From Trichobilharzia szidati (taxonomy: Eukaryota > Platyhelminthes > Trematoda > Strigeidida > Schistosomatidae): a DNA stretch of 64,000 bases. The DNA lies in contig OX235271.1 of NCBI GenBank assembly GCA_944472155.2, forward strand, positions 87,929,256-87,993,255, read 5' to 3'. Shown in pieces: positions 25,288 through 32,430 of the stretch. The position numbers and the translations under genes were made by a program. Numbering within the stretch: the stretch's first letter is position 1; each line of letters opens with the position of its first letter. The notes under the pieces were generated by a model. It worked only from the letters and a program-made list of their open reading frames with translations, did not search any database and was not told the DNA's origin.

Positions 25288-28200
25288 CATATATATATAT
25301 ACATCAGTAGTCGAATAATGTGTACAAAATGGCTGGAAGGTTAGCTTACATAGTCTGTTGAAATGAAATAAAAATATTATTTTTTGGTAGAACTTGAACT
25401 GAATAACCTTTGGATTACTCTGCAATGTTGTTCTACTGACTGGGCTACGAATCAAACTACTTTCATTCCTTCACGTTCTGAGTGGAACATAGGGCTTCAA
25501 GCTACGGCTTTGAAGTTTATCTAGAAGTGGTTTTATATTTGTAGAGAGACGTAGCTAACCTCATGCCTAATTTTCTCTCTTTACCGGCCTTACTACCGGC
25601 TTAACAAGAATTAGGAGTTCGTCTGCTGGGAATTGGACCCTGGACTACATACGTAGTTGGTAAGCATTCTACCTCTGGATCACCGACGCAATTCCACTTC
25701 AACTACTAGTGACCTGTTAGAATATAAAATACAGGTCGTATATTATTATGATATTAAAAGCAAACTTGGTACATTATAGGCACCAAGAGAAACGCCACAC
25801 AGGCTTATAGTTTGTGCGAGGGCTAAGATTACTACCTGGGCACACGGACCGAAGCAGGTGGTTGTTCGAATGGACCACCTCCCTTGCCTTCGAATTGGAG
25901 CCTGATCTATAAGGCGCCAGGAGCTACTTTCACATGGTTTCCGGTGTCCAAAACGGATTCATGCGCCATTTGACCTGTTTGGGTTCTCGAGCCCATGTAC
26001 ACCGCAGGCTTGGAATTAGGGTTTACCCGCTTGCCTAGGTAGATCAGCATGTCTACCAGTCCGATCGTAAGCTGCAAGCATCCACATTCTCACTTTCACC
26101 TTCATGAGGAACACCACAACTGTATGAAGGCGGTGAACAACACTTACTCAGCGGAGGATATAAACGCGTGGTCGCATAAGAGCTTCTTGAGTGGAAAACC
26201 GAAATCTATCTATTCTCAGTCGTACTAGGTGGTATAATTTCAAAAGGGAAAGTGATAACCAGACTTTTTTTCACTACTTGCTTTCTGAGTGGGATATAGG
26301 GCTCTGAGCTTTTGAAATTTGGATGGTATTGTTGCTGTTTCTACGGCGTAGGAGTGTTAACCTCACACCTAATTTTCCCTCTTTGCCTGCCTTATTTACT
26401 TACTGCGAGTTAGTAAAGTAGACCAAGGTTGAAGAGTTTATTGGGTGGGGAATCGAACCCACACTTCCCACGTGGCTAATAAGCATTCTACCGTTGAACC
26501 ACTGACATATCAAATGAAATGGCTCTTTTATATCTGCTTGTGGATTGTTAGAACTCCGTTAATTTAAAAGTAGGCGTTTCCATTCACTCTTCTAGTTTTA
26601 CCAGTCATATATGATGCATATTAGACATTTCTCTACTGAAATCGTATACTATGGTGCTTTGAAACCAATATCTTGTAAAACTAGTTGTCGAATAGTATTG
26701 AGATGATGTGTTCAAGTGGGTAATTGGTCTATAATATATACCTGTGAACTCAACAATCCACAGCATTAGAATAGTTAAAATTTGCAATACTTAAGTTTTT
26801 ACTTTCATTCATTCGCGTTCCTAGCGGAACACAGAGCTTCGCGCTTTGGGCTTTGGAGTCTCAGTAGCGCTTGTGGCAATTTTAAGGGGTAGAGTTGTTA
26901 CCCCAGACATCCAACTTTCCCTCTTTCCTGGATTTACTACTGCCGCTTAATCGAGGTTTAGAGGTGCGTCTACCGGAAATCGAATCCGGACCACGTGTAT
27001 AAATGATAAGCATGCTACCTTTGAACTATCAACGCACAGAAATGCTCCACATATATATATATACAGAAGATAAAATTTGTCATGAATAGGTGTCTTACCA
27101 AAGCGTTAATCAATAATACATATAATTATCATTCGATGACTAGTCAGTTATGACCATATTGACACACTAATTTGACATAGATAATGTTATTTTGCAAAAC
27201 ATTCATTCATTTTACCATCCTTGTTTCAGAATTATTATTATTATTATTACTATAATTATATATTCCCATTGTTAAAATTAGAAACAAATCAATCATATAT
27301 AGGCGGTAAATATTATTTTGCAATTAAATCTTCACCAGGTTTTATTCTAATGGTGCATAGATTTATTTATAACGGATAACGCTCAATTCGTGGATCAAAA
27401 ATAATAAGTGTAGAATGTTATAAATATGTCAGTAATAAGCACGATTTGAATATTATAGTAATACTAATGATAATAGGGTGAATAATAACGAGATTACAAG
27501 CAGTTGGTCATATAAATGATAATGTAAACGATTCCAATAATTAAATTAAGTCGAGTTCAATTTGTTTTTTTCGAAAAGTTTGATGGAATGCAATTTTTCT
27601 TTAATTGCTTTGCGTTCCGAGATTTGAAGTTTCAGTAGCAGTGGTGGTTTTTTTCCACGCCTAACCTGTCCTCGTTACCGGACTTACTACCACGTAGACG
27701 ACGTCTACGGATTCGTCAGCCAGGAGTCGGGCTCTGATGACATGTGTGGCTAGCGAGCATTCTGCCAATGAACCAATGATATGATAGATAAGCGTGAAAG
27801 CACTTTCTCTGTCCGCTTGATGACCCCTTATCAATCAAATAAGACAAAATAGAGTTTCTCATTGATTTTGTTCGACGCTTTTTTCCGAATTATGTAAAAA
27901 GGTATTTAATTGGTGAATGGTGACTAGCAGTGGAATCTAGGATGCGCATTTCGTCCTATTTGGGATTCGTCAACTGGATGAACCTGCATTCCGCAGTGAG
28001 TGATAGAATAATAGAATAAAATAGACTATATAATATGCGAATCGCACCTGTGCAATTGTACACAAGTTATTTGCACTATATGACTATTAACACTCACTAA
28101 TCAACGTAATAATAAATAAAACTTGAGGTTTTTTCTCACGTTGGCGGTTTAATGGAAGAATACTCGCCATACACTTGTGGTCCGCGGTTTGTGATTCTTG

Positions 28201-30002
28201 TCTGACGAACTTCCAAACCACATCTGTTTTTCTAGCCTATAGTAAGCTTGGAAAAAGAAGAGAAGGTTTGGCGTAAGGCTGGTAACCCTGCCTCGTAGAA
28301 ACAACTACACATCCACTATCACTGATCATATTCCCGATTGTGGTAGACTGGATCATGCAACAGACGTTGAGGAGCAGAAAGACAGTAATACGTTTGGTTG
28401 ACAAGAAAACTCTTGAAGACTTGGGCTTTGCAGACGATTTATATCTAATGTGACACACACACACTCGAAGATTTACAAGCGAAAATCAACAAGTTAACAA
28501 AAGAGGCAGACAGCACTCCAAGTGGATACAGAGAAGACAAGTAATAATCACCATCAGTGTAAGAAAAGTTTTGAAGGAGATCGCTTCTTTCACTTATCTA
28601 GGCAACATTGTTTCAAATACTGGTGGCACAGATAAAGGTATCAAATGCAGGATAAACAAGCAGACCTTCGTTAATAGGAAGTTACTATGGAAACCTATTG
28701 CACTCATTATTACTAGTGGGATCCGGATATTCAACAATAACGTCAAGTCAGTGTTGCCATTATACGCTTCAGAAATTTGACCAGATCTTCACCAACAGCA
28801 TTTCTAACGGCCTGCTGCCGACTTTAATTAGCAGCTGCCTTCACTGCATACTCAAGGTCAGATGACCGGCTAGTAAAGGTATGTTACAAGGAACTCTGAC
28901 AGTATACAAACCAGTCGAGAACCTATTTCTCAACAAATGCACAGAAGGAAATGAAGATGGATTGGACTTACACTGAGGATACTGTTAAGAGACATTACGC
29001 TGTAGATATGCCCTCGAGTGAAATCCAGATGGGAGACGACGAGTTAGGTGTGTGATTGAGGGTGACGTTGAGGAGATCGTTTAAAGAGAGGAAATGAAAA
29101 CATGTGGTCAAGCGTATGGAGTCATCTAACGAAGACTGGAGAGAACAGGGTAACATGGAGATGTTCTGCTGAAGCCCTATGTTCTACGCCGCATTTAAAG
29201 AAGCAATTATATAATCTTATAGTGTTATCTCATAGTCACAGTTATCCGTAGTGAGCGAAGTAGAAGGGGACTCAGGTATATATATATATATAATCTGGAC
29301 TCGATTCCCGGCCAGAGCACTTTTCAACGTCGGCTAGCTGAGGCAAGGCTTGGTCGTGAGACTGTCAACCCCACCTTGTAAAAAACACCACCACCACTAC
29401 TGAATCTTGAAAGTTCAACTTAGAAGCCTTTTGTTCCACTCATAACGCAAAACAAGTATCAGTTACAGGATTTCACCATGAGCTTACATTGGTTAGAGGA
29501 CCATTGAAAAACCTGCAGGGAGTACTGGACAGTTATTTCGTCCTAGTTTGGGACTAATCAGCAGTACACACCCATCACCAGGGTTCGAACCCAGGATTTT
29601 CTGGTTAGAAGGCGAGCGAGCTCGTAGACCATTCAACCACTGGGATCTGATCCAATGGCCGGTGCACGAATTCCAACTTCTGCCAATTCACGACATAGCG
29701 CAACCACTTGCCAATGTCTTTGGCGAGTGTTTGTCCTCACACCCGACTTACTGCACCCTATTGGTCACAAGTATCATTTACAGTCAGCTATAAAGTTTGT
29801 AAATGCTTGTAAATTTGATTATATATCATTATCATCATCATCTTTTATTAATATACATTGATATGTTACTGTTTTGTTTCTCCACATTATTTTCCCCATA
29901 GGCTCAAATGTAGAAGTTCCACCTGAAGTAATCGTTCTCAATTGTATTGTTCTTCCACACAAGGAATTATCACATAGCGCTAGGAATCAAATTATTTTGT
30001 AA
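5952..30002 (+). CDS. GMPPA: GMPPA: mannose-1-phosphate guanylyltransferase regulatory subunit alpha (complete, ten exons)
   Basis: Ten GT-AG exons join in frame to 466 residues: 5952-6030, 6069-6166, 6198-6301, 7142-7334, 9163-9222, 10575-10702, 17574-17702, 22244-22487, 24666-24930, 29902-30002. Residues 1-264 form a nucleotidyltransferase domain with GGPCKGTRFRPL (22-33), PKPLFP (38-43), LGTAGG (102-107) and the NGDV Asp at 129. From 327 hexapeptide repeats form a left-handed beta-helix ending NQIIL. The GGP-x-KGTRFRPL form and the loop [14 protein letters not shown] (395-408) mark the alpha subunit, which in known animals binds GDP-mannose and restrains the catalytic GMPPB in the cytosol. 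Vertebrate GMPPA has about 420 residues; much of the extra length is a low-complexity stretch at 288-324. All junctions keep phase, so the gene looks intact. Confidence 0.94.
6069..6166 (+). CDS. GMPPA: GMPPA exon 2
   Basis: Acceptor 'tttag|gc', donor 'aaa|gtaatc', ending in phase 0. It completes the signature with [17 protein letters not shown] and the [15 protein letters not shown] helix. The following intron is 31 bp, close to the minimum that animal spliceosomes handle. Confidence 0.93.
6198..6301 (+). CDS. GMPPA: GMPPA exon 3
   Basis: Acceptor 'ttcag|tta', donor 'gttag|gtatgt', ending after two bases of Arg94. It encodes [19 protein letters not shown], matching the conserved EI-x-LIGFYQP segment of GMPPA. 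Confidence 0.92.
6302..7141 (+). other. GMPPA intron 3
   Basis: 840-bp intron. No transposon, RNA gene or secondary ORF was recognised. Short AT-rich tracts occur near 7083-7100. Confidence 0.6.
7142..7334 (+). CDS. GMPPA: GMPPA exon 4
   Basis: Acceptor 'aacag|at', donor 'gac|gtaagt', ending in phase 0. It encodes [18 protein letters not shown] and then the metal-site strand [15 protein letters not shown]. In catalytic relatives the Asp of this strand helps bind metal and nucleotide. Confidence 0.93.
7335..8299 (+). other. GMPPA intron 4, 5' part
   Basis: Unique-looking intron sequence before the LINE-B insertion. An 87-codon open frame at 7841-8104 has no recognisable motif and is not called. 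Confidence 0.5.
8300..9115 (-). mobile_element. LINE-B (RTE-like) 3' fragment in GMPPA intron 4
   Basis: The minus strand reads [18 protein letters not shown] and then [13 protein letters not shown], followed by HR-like and GHVLRM-like blocks toward 8740. This is the conserved region after the reverse transcriptase of RTE-like schistosome LINEs. The 3' UTR runs down to 8300 and ends, on the minus strand, in a CAGT-type tail. Frameshifts and truncation show that it is dead. Confidence 0.78.
9163..9222 (+). CDS. GMPPA: GMPPA exon 5
   Basis: 60-bp exon in phase 0, acceptor 'ttttag|gca', donor 'gaa|gtaggt'. It encodes [20 protein letters not shown], matching the FGCIVE-x-P-x-THE strand of GMPPA. 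It begins only about 50 bp beyond the LINE-B fragment. Confidence 0.92.
9555..10075 (-). mobile_element. LINE-A (RTE-like) C-terminal and 3' fragment in GMPPA intron 5
   Basis: The minus strand reads [38 protein letters not shown] and later [13 protein letters not shown] stop, spread over two frames. This is the usual C-terminus of RTE-like LINE ORFs. The 3' end is a short (AAT)n tail at 9560-9570 in reverse. A close relative lies at 52975-53555 in the opposite orientation. Confidence 0.85.
10575..10702 (+). CDS. GMPPA: GMPPA exon 6
   Basis: Acceptor 'ttaaag|gtt', donor 'ctgaa|gtaagt', ending after two bases of Asn221. It encodes [20 protein letters not shown], the conserved [21 protein letters not shown] block of the alpha subunit. 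Confidence 0.93.
10703..12767 (+). other. GMPPA intron 6, first part
   Basis: About 2 kb with no host exon. It holds a 42-bp inverted repeat (11268-11309 against 11727-11768). The right arm belongs to a longer dispersed repeat, about 11640-11770, that recurs at 55630-55775 and resembles the tail after the Penelope copy at 56110-56533. The rest is AT-rich and unassigned. Confidence 0.5.
12768..13380 (-). mobile_element. LINE-B internally deleted copy (reverse transcriptase start joined to 3' UTR)
   Basis: Minus strand 13349-13011 reads [18 protein letters not shown], the hallmark start of LINE reverse transcriptases. In another frame at about 12935-12990 it reads [19 protein letters not shown]. 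It then passes directly to the LINE-B 3' UTR at 12768-12915 with its CAGT-type tail. The middle of the reverse transcriptase, including the YADD box, is missing. Confidence 0.78.
13434..13495 (+). repeat. Penelope-type terminal module, copy 1 (degenerate)
   Basis: Reads 'gtgttctctgagctc' followed by the 'cgttgtccttctagacaaca' hairpin. The same module occurs at 37539, 38713, 48027, 48309, 62788 and, inverted, at 63060. Confidence 0.55.
13618..13644. repeat. (AT)n microsatellite
   Basis: Uninterrupted AT dinucleotide repeat of about 13 units inside GMPPA intron 6. Confidence 0.95.
14236..14740 (+). mobile_element. SINE-H (Sm-alpha-like) copy with hammerhead, preceded by an inverted piece of its own tail
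   Basis: The plus-oriented element runs from about 14341 to 14712. It has a 5' module, an A-box-like 'gtggctcaatgg' at about 14530, a B box 'gagttcgaacccc' at about 14574, a hammerhead region at 14600-14645 and a tail to 14712. Positions 14236-14310 are the reverse complement of the tail at 14636-14712, and 'ccctacaaaaccaatacttg' occurs directly after each. The locus can therefore fold into a long-armed hairpin. The ribozyme has a rearranged core, and the GAAA box has become AAAA. Confidence 0.82.
14600..14645 (+). ncRNA. Hammerhead ribozyme relic
   Basis: Stem I arms GTACTG (14600-14605) and CAGTAC (14640-14645), stem II GTCC...GGAC and stem III CAGCTG survive. The segment after stem I is ATGAAGA instead of CTGATGA, and the GAAAC box is AAAAC. 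It is predicted inactive. Confidence 0.65.
14905..15570 (+). mobile_element. Penelope-like element: GIY-YIG endonuclease fragment with an in-frame TAG
   Basis: From 14999 the plus strand reads [20 protein letters not shown] and then RISEHHPA, a TAG stop at 15095-15097, [20 protein letters not shown] and on to about 15361. The C-x-CG-x-x-YIGRT pattern and the later SILxHLVDT-x-H are typical of the GIY-YIG domain of Penelope-like elements. The untranslated tail to about 15570 matches 54380-54560. Upstream text [10 protein letters not shown] fits the linker before the domain. Confidence 0.82.
15790..16040 (+). mobile_element. SINE-A copy, diverged
   Basis: Plus orientation. B-box-like 'aggttcgattcctgg' at about 15857, then the family body 'gtgaggctagcgattcc' and tail 'cttgaagccctctatgttac'. 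It lies in GMPPA intron 6. Confidence 0.72.
16205..16610 (+). mobile_element. LINE-B C-terminal fragment, strongly decayed
   Basis: The plus strand reads [17 protein letters not shown], then RCLDSFSHL and later 'gcggttaggacatgtgttac' (RLGHVL-like). This matches the [17 protein letters not shown] region of LINE-B. Several stops and frameshifts are present. Confidence 0.65.
17140..17460. mobile_element. SINE-H fragments in opposite orientations
   Basis: Positions 17140-17290 are minus-oriented: degenerate ribozyme at 17195-17215 and B-box complement 'ggatcgaacctag' at 17248. Positions 17300-17460 are plus-oriented: ribozyme at 17316-17361 and tail to 17455. The two parts face each other, as at 14236-14740, 19145-19515 and 46890-47065. 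Confidence 0.72.
17574..17702 (+). CDS. GMPPA: GMPPA exon 7
   Basis: Acceptor 'caatag|ctat', donor 'gctgg|gtaata'. It completes Asn221 and ends with two bases of Gly264. It encodes [20 protein letters not shown] and then FWSQIKFAG, matching the IRLEQD-x-xxxLAG and WSQIKSAG motifs near the end of the nucleotidyltransferase domain. Confidence 0.93.
17868..18183 (+). mobile_element. Possible LTR start after a G-rich tract
   Basis: A ten-base G run ending 'gagt' at 17868-17880 resembles a polypurine tract and is followed at 17880 by TGTAACAAATTTG, a typical LTR beginning. A TTTACA at 18178-18183 could be the end. No coding or duplicate LTR was found, so this is tentative. Confidence 0.25.
18530..18770 (-). 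mobile_element. LINE-A 3' fragment, decayed
   Basis: Starts with a TATTATTATT tail complement and continues with 'cctcttcacactatctcttc' and 'cacccttggac', the reversed C-terminal coding region seen in the better LINE-A copies. Confidence 0.6.
19145..19515. mobile_element. SINE-H fragments in opposite orientations
   Basis: Minus part 19145-19290 contains a degenerate ribozyme at 19183-19230. Plus part 19290-19515 contains the B-box-like 'tgttcgattccca' at 19340, a degenerate ribozyme at 19384-19425 and the 'gctaatcagcacttgaaag' tail. Confidence 0.68.
19843..19930 (-). mobile_element. LINE-A 3' terminus fragment
   Basis: An ATT repeat followed by 'ggaacatagggcttcagcc' and 'gtctccattgcgttctg', the reversed terminal 90 bp of LINE-A. 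Confidence 0.7.
19976..20262 (+). mobile_element. SINE-A copy preceded by a G run
   Basis: Plus orientation: A-box-like 'tagtggcctagtgg', B-box-like 'gagttcgatccccca' at about 20066, body 'gcgtgaggctagcaatccc', and a tail near 20225-20245. The nine-base G run before it is unusual for this family. Confidence 0.72.
20325..20540 (+). mobile_element. SINE-A copy
   Basis: Plus orientation: B-box-like 'gggttcagtcccc' at about 20371, body 'cttgaggctagcaacctcac' at 20448-20467, tail 'gcttgaaaccttattttccac'. It runs directly into a LINE-A copy. Confidence 0.7.
20545..21105 (-). mobile_element. LINE-A C-terminal and 3' fragment
   Basis: Ends in ATT repeats at 20545-20558 in reverse. The minus strand carries the CSTRNPG-like terminus, the GRPRVT-like repeat and IRIFN-type text toward 21050, all with frameshifts. 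Confidence 0.75.
21305..22195 (-). mobile_element. LINE-A fragment including reverse transcriptase FADD box
   Basis: Minus strand from 22150: [20 protein letters not shown], with FADD (reverse transcriptase motif C) at 22123-22134. It continues with SNKLAEEAS, then [20 protein letters not shown] and [13 protein letters not shown], typical of RTE-like LINEs, and ends in ATT repeats at 21304-21320. A 5' truncated, frameshifted copy. Its edge is only about 50 bp from GMPPA exon 8. Confidence 0.85.
22244..22487 (+). CDS. GMPPA: GMPPA exon 8, with low-complexity insertion
   Basis: Acceptor 'ttttag|tgct', donor 'gctgtt|gtaagt', ending in phase 0. It encodes [20 protein letters not shown], then a Ser/Asn-rich stretch (residues 288-324, with five Asn in a row), then [20 protein letters not shown], the start of the beta-helix. 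The Asn run is an AAT repeat at 22350-22364. Confidence 0.93.
22488..23084 (+). other. GMPPA intron 8, first part
   Basis: AT-rich, with no recognised element or exon. Confidence 0.5.
23085..23390 (-). mobile_element. Penelope-like element: GIY-YIG fragment
   Basis: The minus strand reads [20 protein letters not shown], then [20 protein letters not shown] and [13 protein letters not shown]. The CGAKYIG and IEHIVNTGH motifs match the GIY-YIG endonuclease of Penelope-like elements. Stops are present upstream of the domain. Confidence 0.78.
23460..23800 (-). mobile_element. LINE-B C-terminal fragment, decayed
   Basis: The minus strand reads [12 protein letters not shown] and then, after stops, [13 protein letters not shown] text, matching HRVSNAEVRH and [10 protein letters not shown] of LINE-B. 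Confidence 0.5.
24666..24930 (+). CDS. GMPPA: GMPPA exon 9
   Basis: Acceptor 'tttctag|ata', donor 'gttattg|gtaagt', ending after one base of Gly434. It encodes [40 protein letters not shown] and DPNPN. The last loop is specific to GMPPA and in known complexes lies near the catalytic subunit's active site. Confidence 0.94.
24977..25205 (-). mobile_element. SINE-A copy with short target-site duplication
   Basis: Minus-oriented, with the tRNA-like head at about 25127-25205 and the tail at 24980-25030. It is flanked by 'ctctcttt' at 24969-24976 and 25206-25213. It lies in GMPPA intron 9. Confidence 0.8.
25222..25303. repeat. (CT)n-(AT)n compound microsatellite
   Basis: About 13 CT units followed by AT repeats with a few interruptions. 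Long open frames across it on both strands are artefacts of the repeat. Confidence 0.95.
25462..25692 (-). mobile_element. SINE-A copy
   Basis: Minus-oriented; tail complement 'ggaacatagggcttcaagct' at 25485-25504 and a degenerate tRNA-like head near 25610-25690. Confidence 0.72.
25765..26225 (+). repeat. Repeat U, copy 1
   Basis: About 460 bp, inverted relative to 36760-37230. Shared blocks include 'gatataaacgcgtgg' near the end, 'ggatcatgcgccat'-like text in the middle and a 'cacacaggcttatagtttg'-like start. No coding motif, LTR ends or tRNA boxes were recognised. Confidence 0.6.
26268..26508 (-). mobile_element. SINE-A copy, diverged
   Basis: Minus-oriented; B-box complement 'gggaatcgaaccca' at about 26450, body and 'gggatatagggctctgagct' tail complement. 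Confidence 0.65.
26803..27037 (-). mobile_element. SINE-A copy, diverged
   Basis: Minus-oriented; tail complement 'ggaacacagagcttcgcgct' at 26825-26844 and B-box complement 'gaaatcgaatccgg' at about 26976. Confidence 0.68.
27592..27785 (-). mobile_element. SINE-A fragment
   Basis: Minus-oriented, with part of the tail deleted; keeps 'agcagtggtggttttttt', 'ctcgttaccggacttactac' and a degenerate head ending 'gaaccaatgat'. Confidence 0.55.
28135..28335 (+). mobile_element. SINE-A copy, tail truncated
   Basis: Plus-oriented; head near 28140-28200, body 'gcgtaaggctggtaaccctg' and then loss of the tail at the junction with a LINE-A copy. Confidence 0.6.
28340..29205 (+). mobile_element. LINE-A fragment including reverse transcriptase FADD box
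   Basis: The plus strand reads [13 protein letters not shown] with FADD at 28427-28438, then in the next frame [20 protein letters not shown] and [14 protein letters not shown], and finally EALCST before 29200. The order matches RTE-like LINEs. Stops and frameshifts are frequent. Confidence 0.8.
29290..29455 (+). mobile_element. SINE-A fragment
   Basis: Plus-oriented; starts within the head at 'ggactcgattcccgg', body 'gtcgtgagactgtcaacccc', tail 'agaagccttttgttccac'. Confidence 0.62.
29462..29735 (-). mobile_element. SINE-H copy with near-canonical hammerhead
   Basis: Minus-oriented. The B box complement 'gggttcgaaccca' lies at 29581-29593 and the A-box region at about 29625-29642. The conserved 5' module is near 29660-29710 and the tail at 29462-29520. 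It sits in GMPPA intron 9, about 170 bp before exon 10. Confidence 0.82.
29522..29567 (-). ncRNA. Hammerhead ribozyme, best-preserved core in the window
   Basis: On the minus strand: stem I GTACTG (29567-29562), core CTGATTA, stem II GTCC with loop CAAACTA and GGAC, GAAA, then TAACTGTC and the second stem I arm CAGTAC (29527-29522). The core differs from CTGATGA only at the invariant G8. The stem III segment is also altered. The fold is clear; activity is doubtful. Confidence 0.72.
29902..30002 (+). CDS. GMPPA: GMPPA exon 10 (last)
   Basis: Acceptor 'ccccatag|gctca', stop TAA at 30000-30002. It encodes the beta-helix end and the signature terminus IVLPHKEL...NQIIL, matching the conserved LPHKELSRSFTNQIIL end of animal GMPPA. 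Confidence 0.95.
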
Positions 30003-30631
30003 TAATATACACATACACTTACACACATACATGTATACACACTTATGTACACATTATTTAAGTGAGTACTTCTATGTACACACACACACACATACACCCA
30101 CGCGCGAATATGACCAATAGACGACAACACAGTGTGTTTTGTCTATCCATCTACACACTCACACACACACATGTCTTGTGGATAAGTTTGCAATATCCTC
30201 AATTTTTCTTTTCTATTGTTATTATTTAGTCTGTTTCTCTTTGTCTAGTTTGTTTATTTCTTAAAATATGCCTTTATATACATACATATTTTATAGTTTG
30301 TTGTTTAGTAGATGAAATGCCTTCATTTTTAGTAATATACACAGTATTGAGGAAGACTGTATATTTCTGTCCTGATTTTTGTTTTGGTTGTTGTTGTGTT
30401 TTTCTAATTTCTCTGTTTGCGTTTTCTTAATTTGCTTTATTTAACGCCACAGTAGCGTTACTGAGTACGGTAGAAGTGATAATAATAAACACTACTACTA
30501 GTGATAGTAATAATATTAAGTTTTTTTCGTGATTGTTTCACCTCATGTGAAGTAATTTTGAGTAGCCCCTTAATTCTAGGATAATATTTTCTTCCGTATT
30601 CATCTGCGCCGTGATTTTCTTTTCAAATAAA
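30003..30631 (+). other. Probable GMPPA 3' UTR with candidate poly(A) signal
   Basis: Starts with CA-rich repeats and continues through T-rich sequence. An AATAAA lies at 30626-30631 and another at 30887-30892; either could end the transcript. No coding sequence was seen. Confidence 0.45.
30005..30170. repeat. CA-rich tandem repeat in GMPPA 3' UTR
   Basis: Interrupted ACAC, ACAT and ACACAC tracts directly after the stop codon. Confidence 0.85.
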
Positions 30632-30673
30632 ACTTCTCTGTCTGTATTGTGTTTAGTGATAATAGTCGAACTA

Positions 30674-30750
30674 CCTGCCTGCCTGCCTACCTACCTACTT
30701 CCCTAACTACCACACTTCCCCACCTACCTACCTACCTACCTACCTAACTG
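30674..30750. repeat. (CTAC/CTGC)n tetranucleotide repeat
   Basis: Two blocks of CTGC/CTAC units, the second with at least six perfect copies at 30720-30745. Confidence 0.92.
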
Positions 30751-31179
30751 GCCGCATACAACATTTTGTGTATTTTATTCCTTTTGTAATATTTCCCCAT
30801 ACGAAAAAGAAGAGAAAACACCACAACAACTTTGGTTCTTCCTGTTCTTTTTCTTATTCTTTTTTTATAGTTTGATTTTATATATAAATAAATATATAGA
30901 CTAACATATATCAGTATGGTTGTTGTTTCCCGACCAATTGAACAGTTCAGAGTTGATTAGTTTACGACGTTCTTCTTCCACTTTTGCCTCTTTTCTGTTC
31001 CTCTCTTGTATTTTGTTTTGTTATTTTTTCTCCACAGGATACAGTTAAATAACAGCAATACATTTTAGGTGGATACCAAATTGTTTTCTGTCTTCTTTTG
31101 ATTCCTTTGATAAATATTATTCATTAGAATTAGTGAAGTCACGGTATCAGGATGTTGCTAGATGGCGCGGTGACTAGCG

Positions 31180-31315
31180 TTAGTGCTATATCGTGAATTG
31201 ATGCAAGTTAGAATTCATGCGTTGTCAAAATAAGACCTAGTAGCTGAATAGTTAATGGACTGGACCTCGTAATCTAAAGGTTCATGAATTCGATTCCTGG
31301 TTGGCATTATTGCAC
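31180..31315 (+). mobile_element. SINE-H fragment lacking its ribozyme
   Basis: Plus-oriented; 'cgtgaattgatgcaagttag' module, A-box-like 'tagctgaatagttaatgg' and B-box-like 'gaattcgattcctgg', truncated before the hammerhead. Confidence 0.68.
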
Positions 31316-31324
31316 AGTCCCCAA

Positions 31325-32021
31325 AGAACTAGACTGACTGGGTTTCAATGTTAGAACTTTACACAGTTGTACAACACTTCAAGTTATCACACTACATGTA
31401 GCACATAAAAGTAGGGAGAAGAAAATCCAAAAGAACTATAATGAGAAGACTCTGCATTTTGTCAGCATCTTCATCTAGAAGGATTATATCATCTGCATAC
31501 TCTAATTTGAAGAGAGTGATCGATGGTAATAATAAGTTTTTCTCCAATTCCCTGAAGTCATTCAGCGTCACATGCTTAGTACATCTATGACAGTGAACAG
31601 CTCTGATGGATACCACTGGTTGTTATGAATTTTAGATGATAAGTCTCCACAAGCTCTTAGGCAGCTGTGTGTGTGAGTTCGACTAGAGTGATTTGATTAG
31701 TGTGAAATACTTTCTCGACACTCCCATGGCTCTTCTCAGTCGATAGAATCAAATGCCGCATTCGCGTCAAGAAATATGGCAAGTGTTGGGCGTCGATAAG
31801 TATGTCTATGTTTCGAAATCTGCTGGCAGGTGAAAATACAATCCATCAGCATTACCCTTTTCCTAGTCTAAAACCTAACTAGTTTCCCGGGTTTGTTTCT
31901 CCCAACAACCGCTTAATTCATGCATGATTATTGAACCTAGAACTTTGTACACTATTTTAGTCAAGTTATTTTCTCCCAGTGATTATCACAGGTAGATTAG
32001 TCTGTCTTTTTTATCAATTGG
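31325..32021 (-). mobile_element. LINE-B reverse transcriptase fragment with motifs A and C, split by an insertion
   Basis: The minus strand reads AIFLDANAAFDSID (motif A, 31741-31778) and LEYADDIILLDEDADKMQSL with YADD at 31488-31499. A LINE-B 3' UTR piece (31325-31430) follows directly, so the coding end is deleted. Frameshifts are present. Confidence 0.82.
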
Positions 32022-32263
32022 CACTGTAGGACTCGGTCGGTCGGTCGGTTTTCGACATAGAACTTTGCACATATGTGCAGCAGTTCAAGTCGCCACACTC
32101 CCTCCTTGTAGCACACAAAGCAAGAGAAGAAAGTAGAAGAACTGCATAATATAGACAGTAAACAGAGGTGTGAGACAAAGAAGTAGTAATAACGGAGAAC
32201 AAAACAGTTTCATTGGAAATCATGAGTCACAAGGAGTGGATGCATCTGCGCCACTGTAGGACT
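32022..32263 (-). mobile_element. 3'-end-only LINE-B insertion with 12-bp target-site duplication
   Basis: Minus-oriented LINE-B 3' UTR of about 218 bp (32034-32251), ending in a (CGGT)n stretch at 32034-32050 in reverse. It is bounded by perfect direct repeats 'cactgtaggact' at 32022-32033 and 32252-32263. A clear 5'-truncated insertion next to, and apparently into, the preceding LINE-B copy. Confidence 0.85.
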
Positions 32264-32324
32264 AGCCAGTATAGTTTGTTGAATCATTTAGATATACAAA
32301 ACTGACTACTATGACAAGACACCA

Positions 32325-32430
32325 CCTATCAAGAGGCCTCAAACTAGACTGGACAGCTGTCCAGTGTTCTTTCGCTTTCAAGGATTCTGTAAGTGATGTC
32401 CGTTCGTAACGAAATCTGTAGTGGACTGAA
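32325..32430 (+). mobile_element. SINE-H tail fragment
   Basis: Plus-oriented; remnants of the ribozyme ('caagaggcctcaaactag', 'cagctgtccagt') and of the following tail with substitutions. Confidence 0.5.

Noticed and set aside
25060..25455. Several open frames rich in Tyr-Ile or Arg-Glu
   Set aside because: They come from translating the CT/AT microsatellite.
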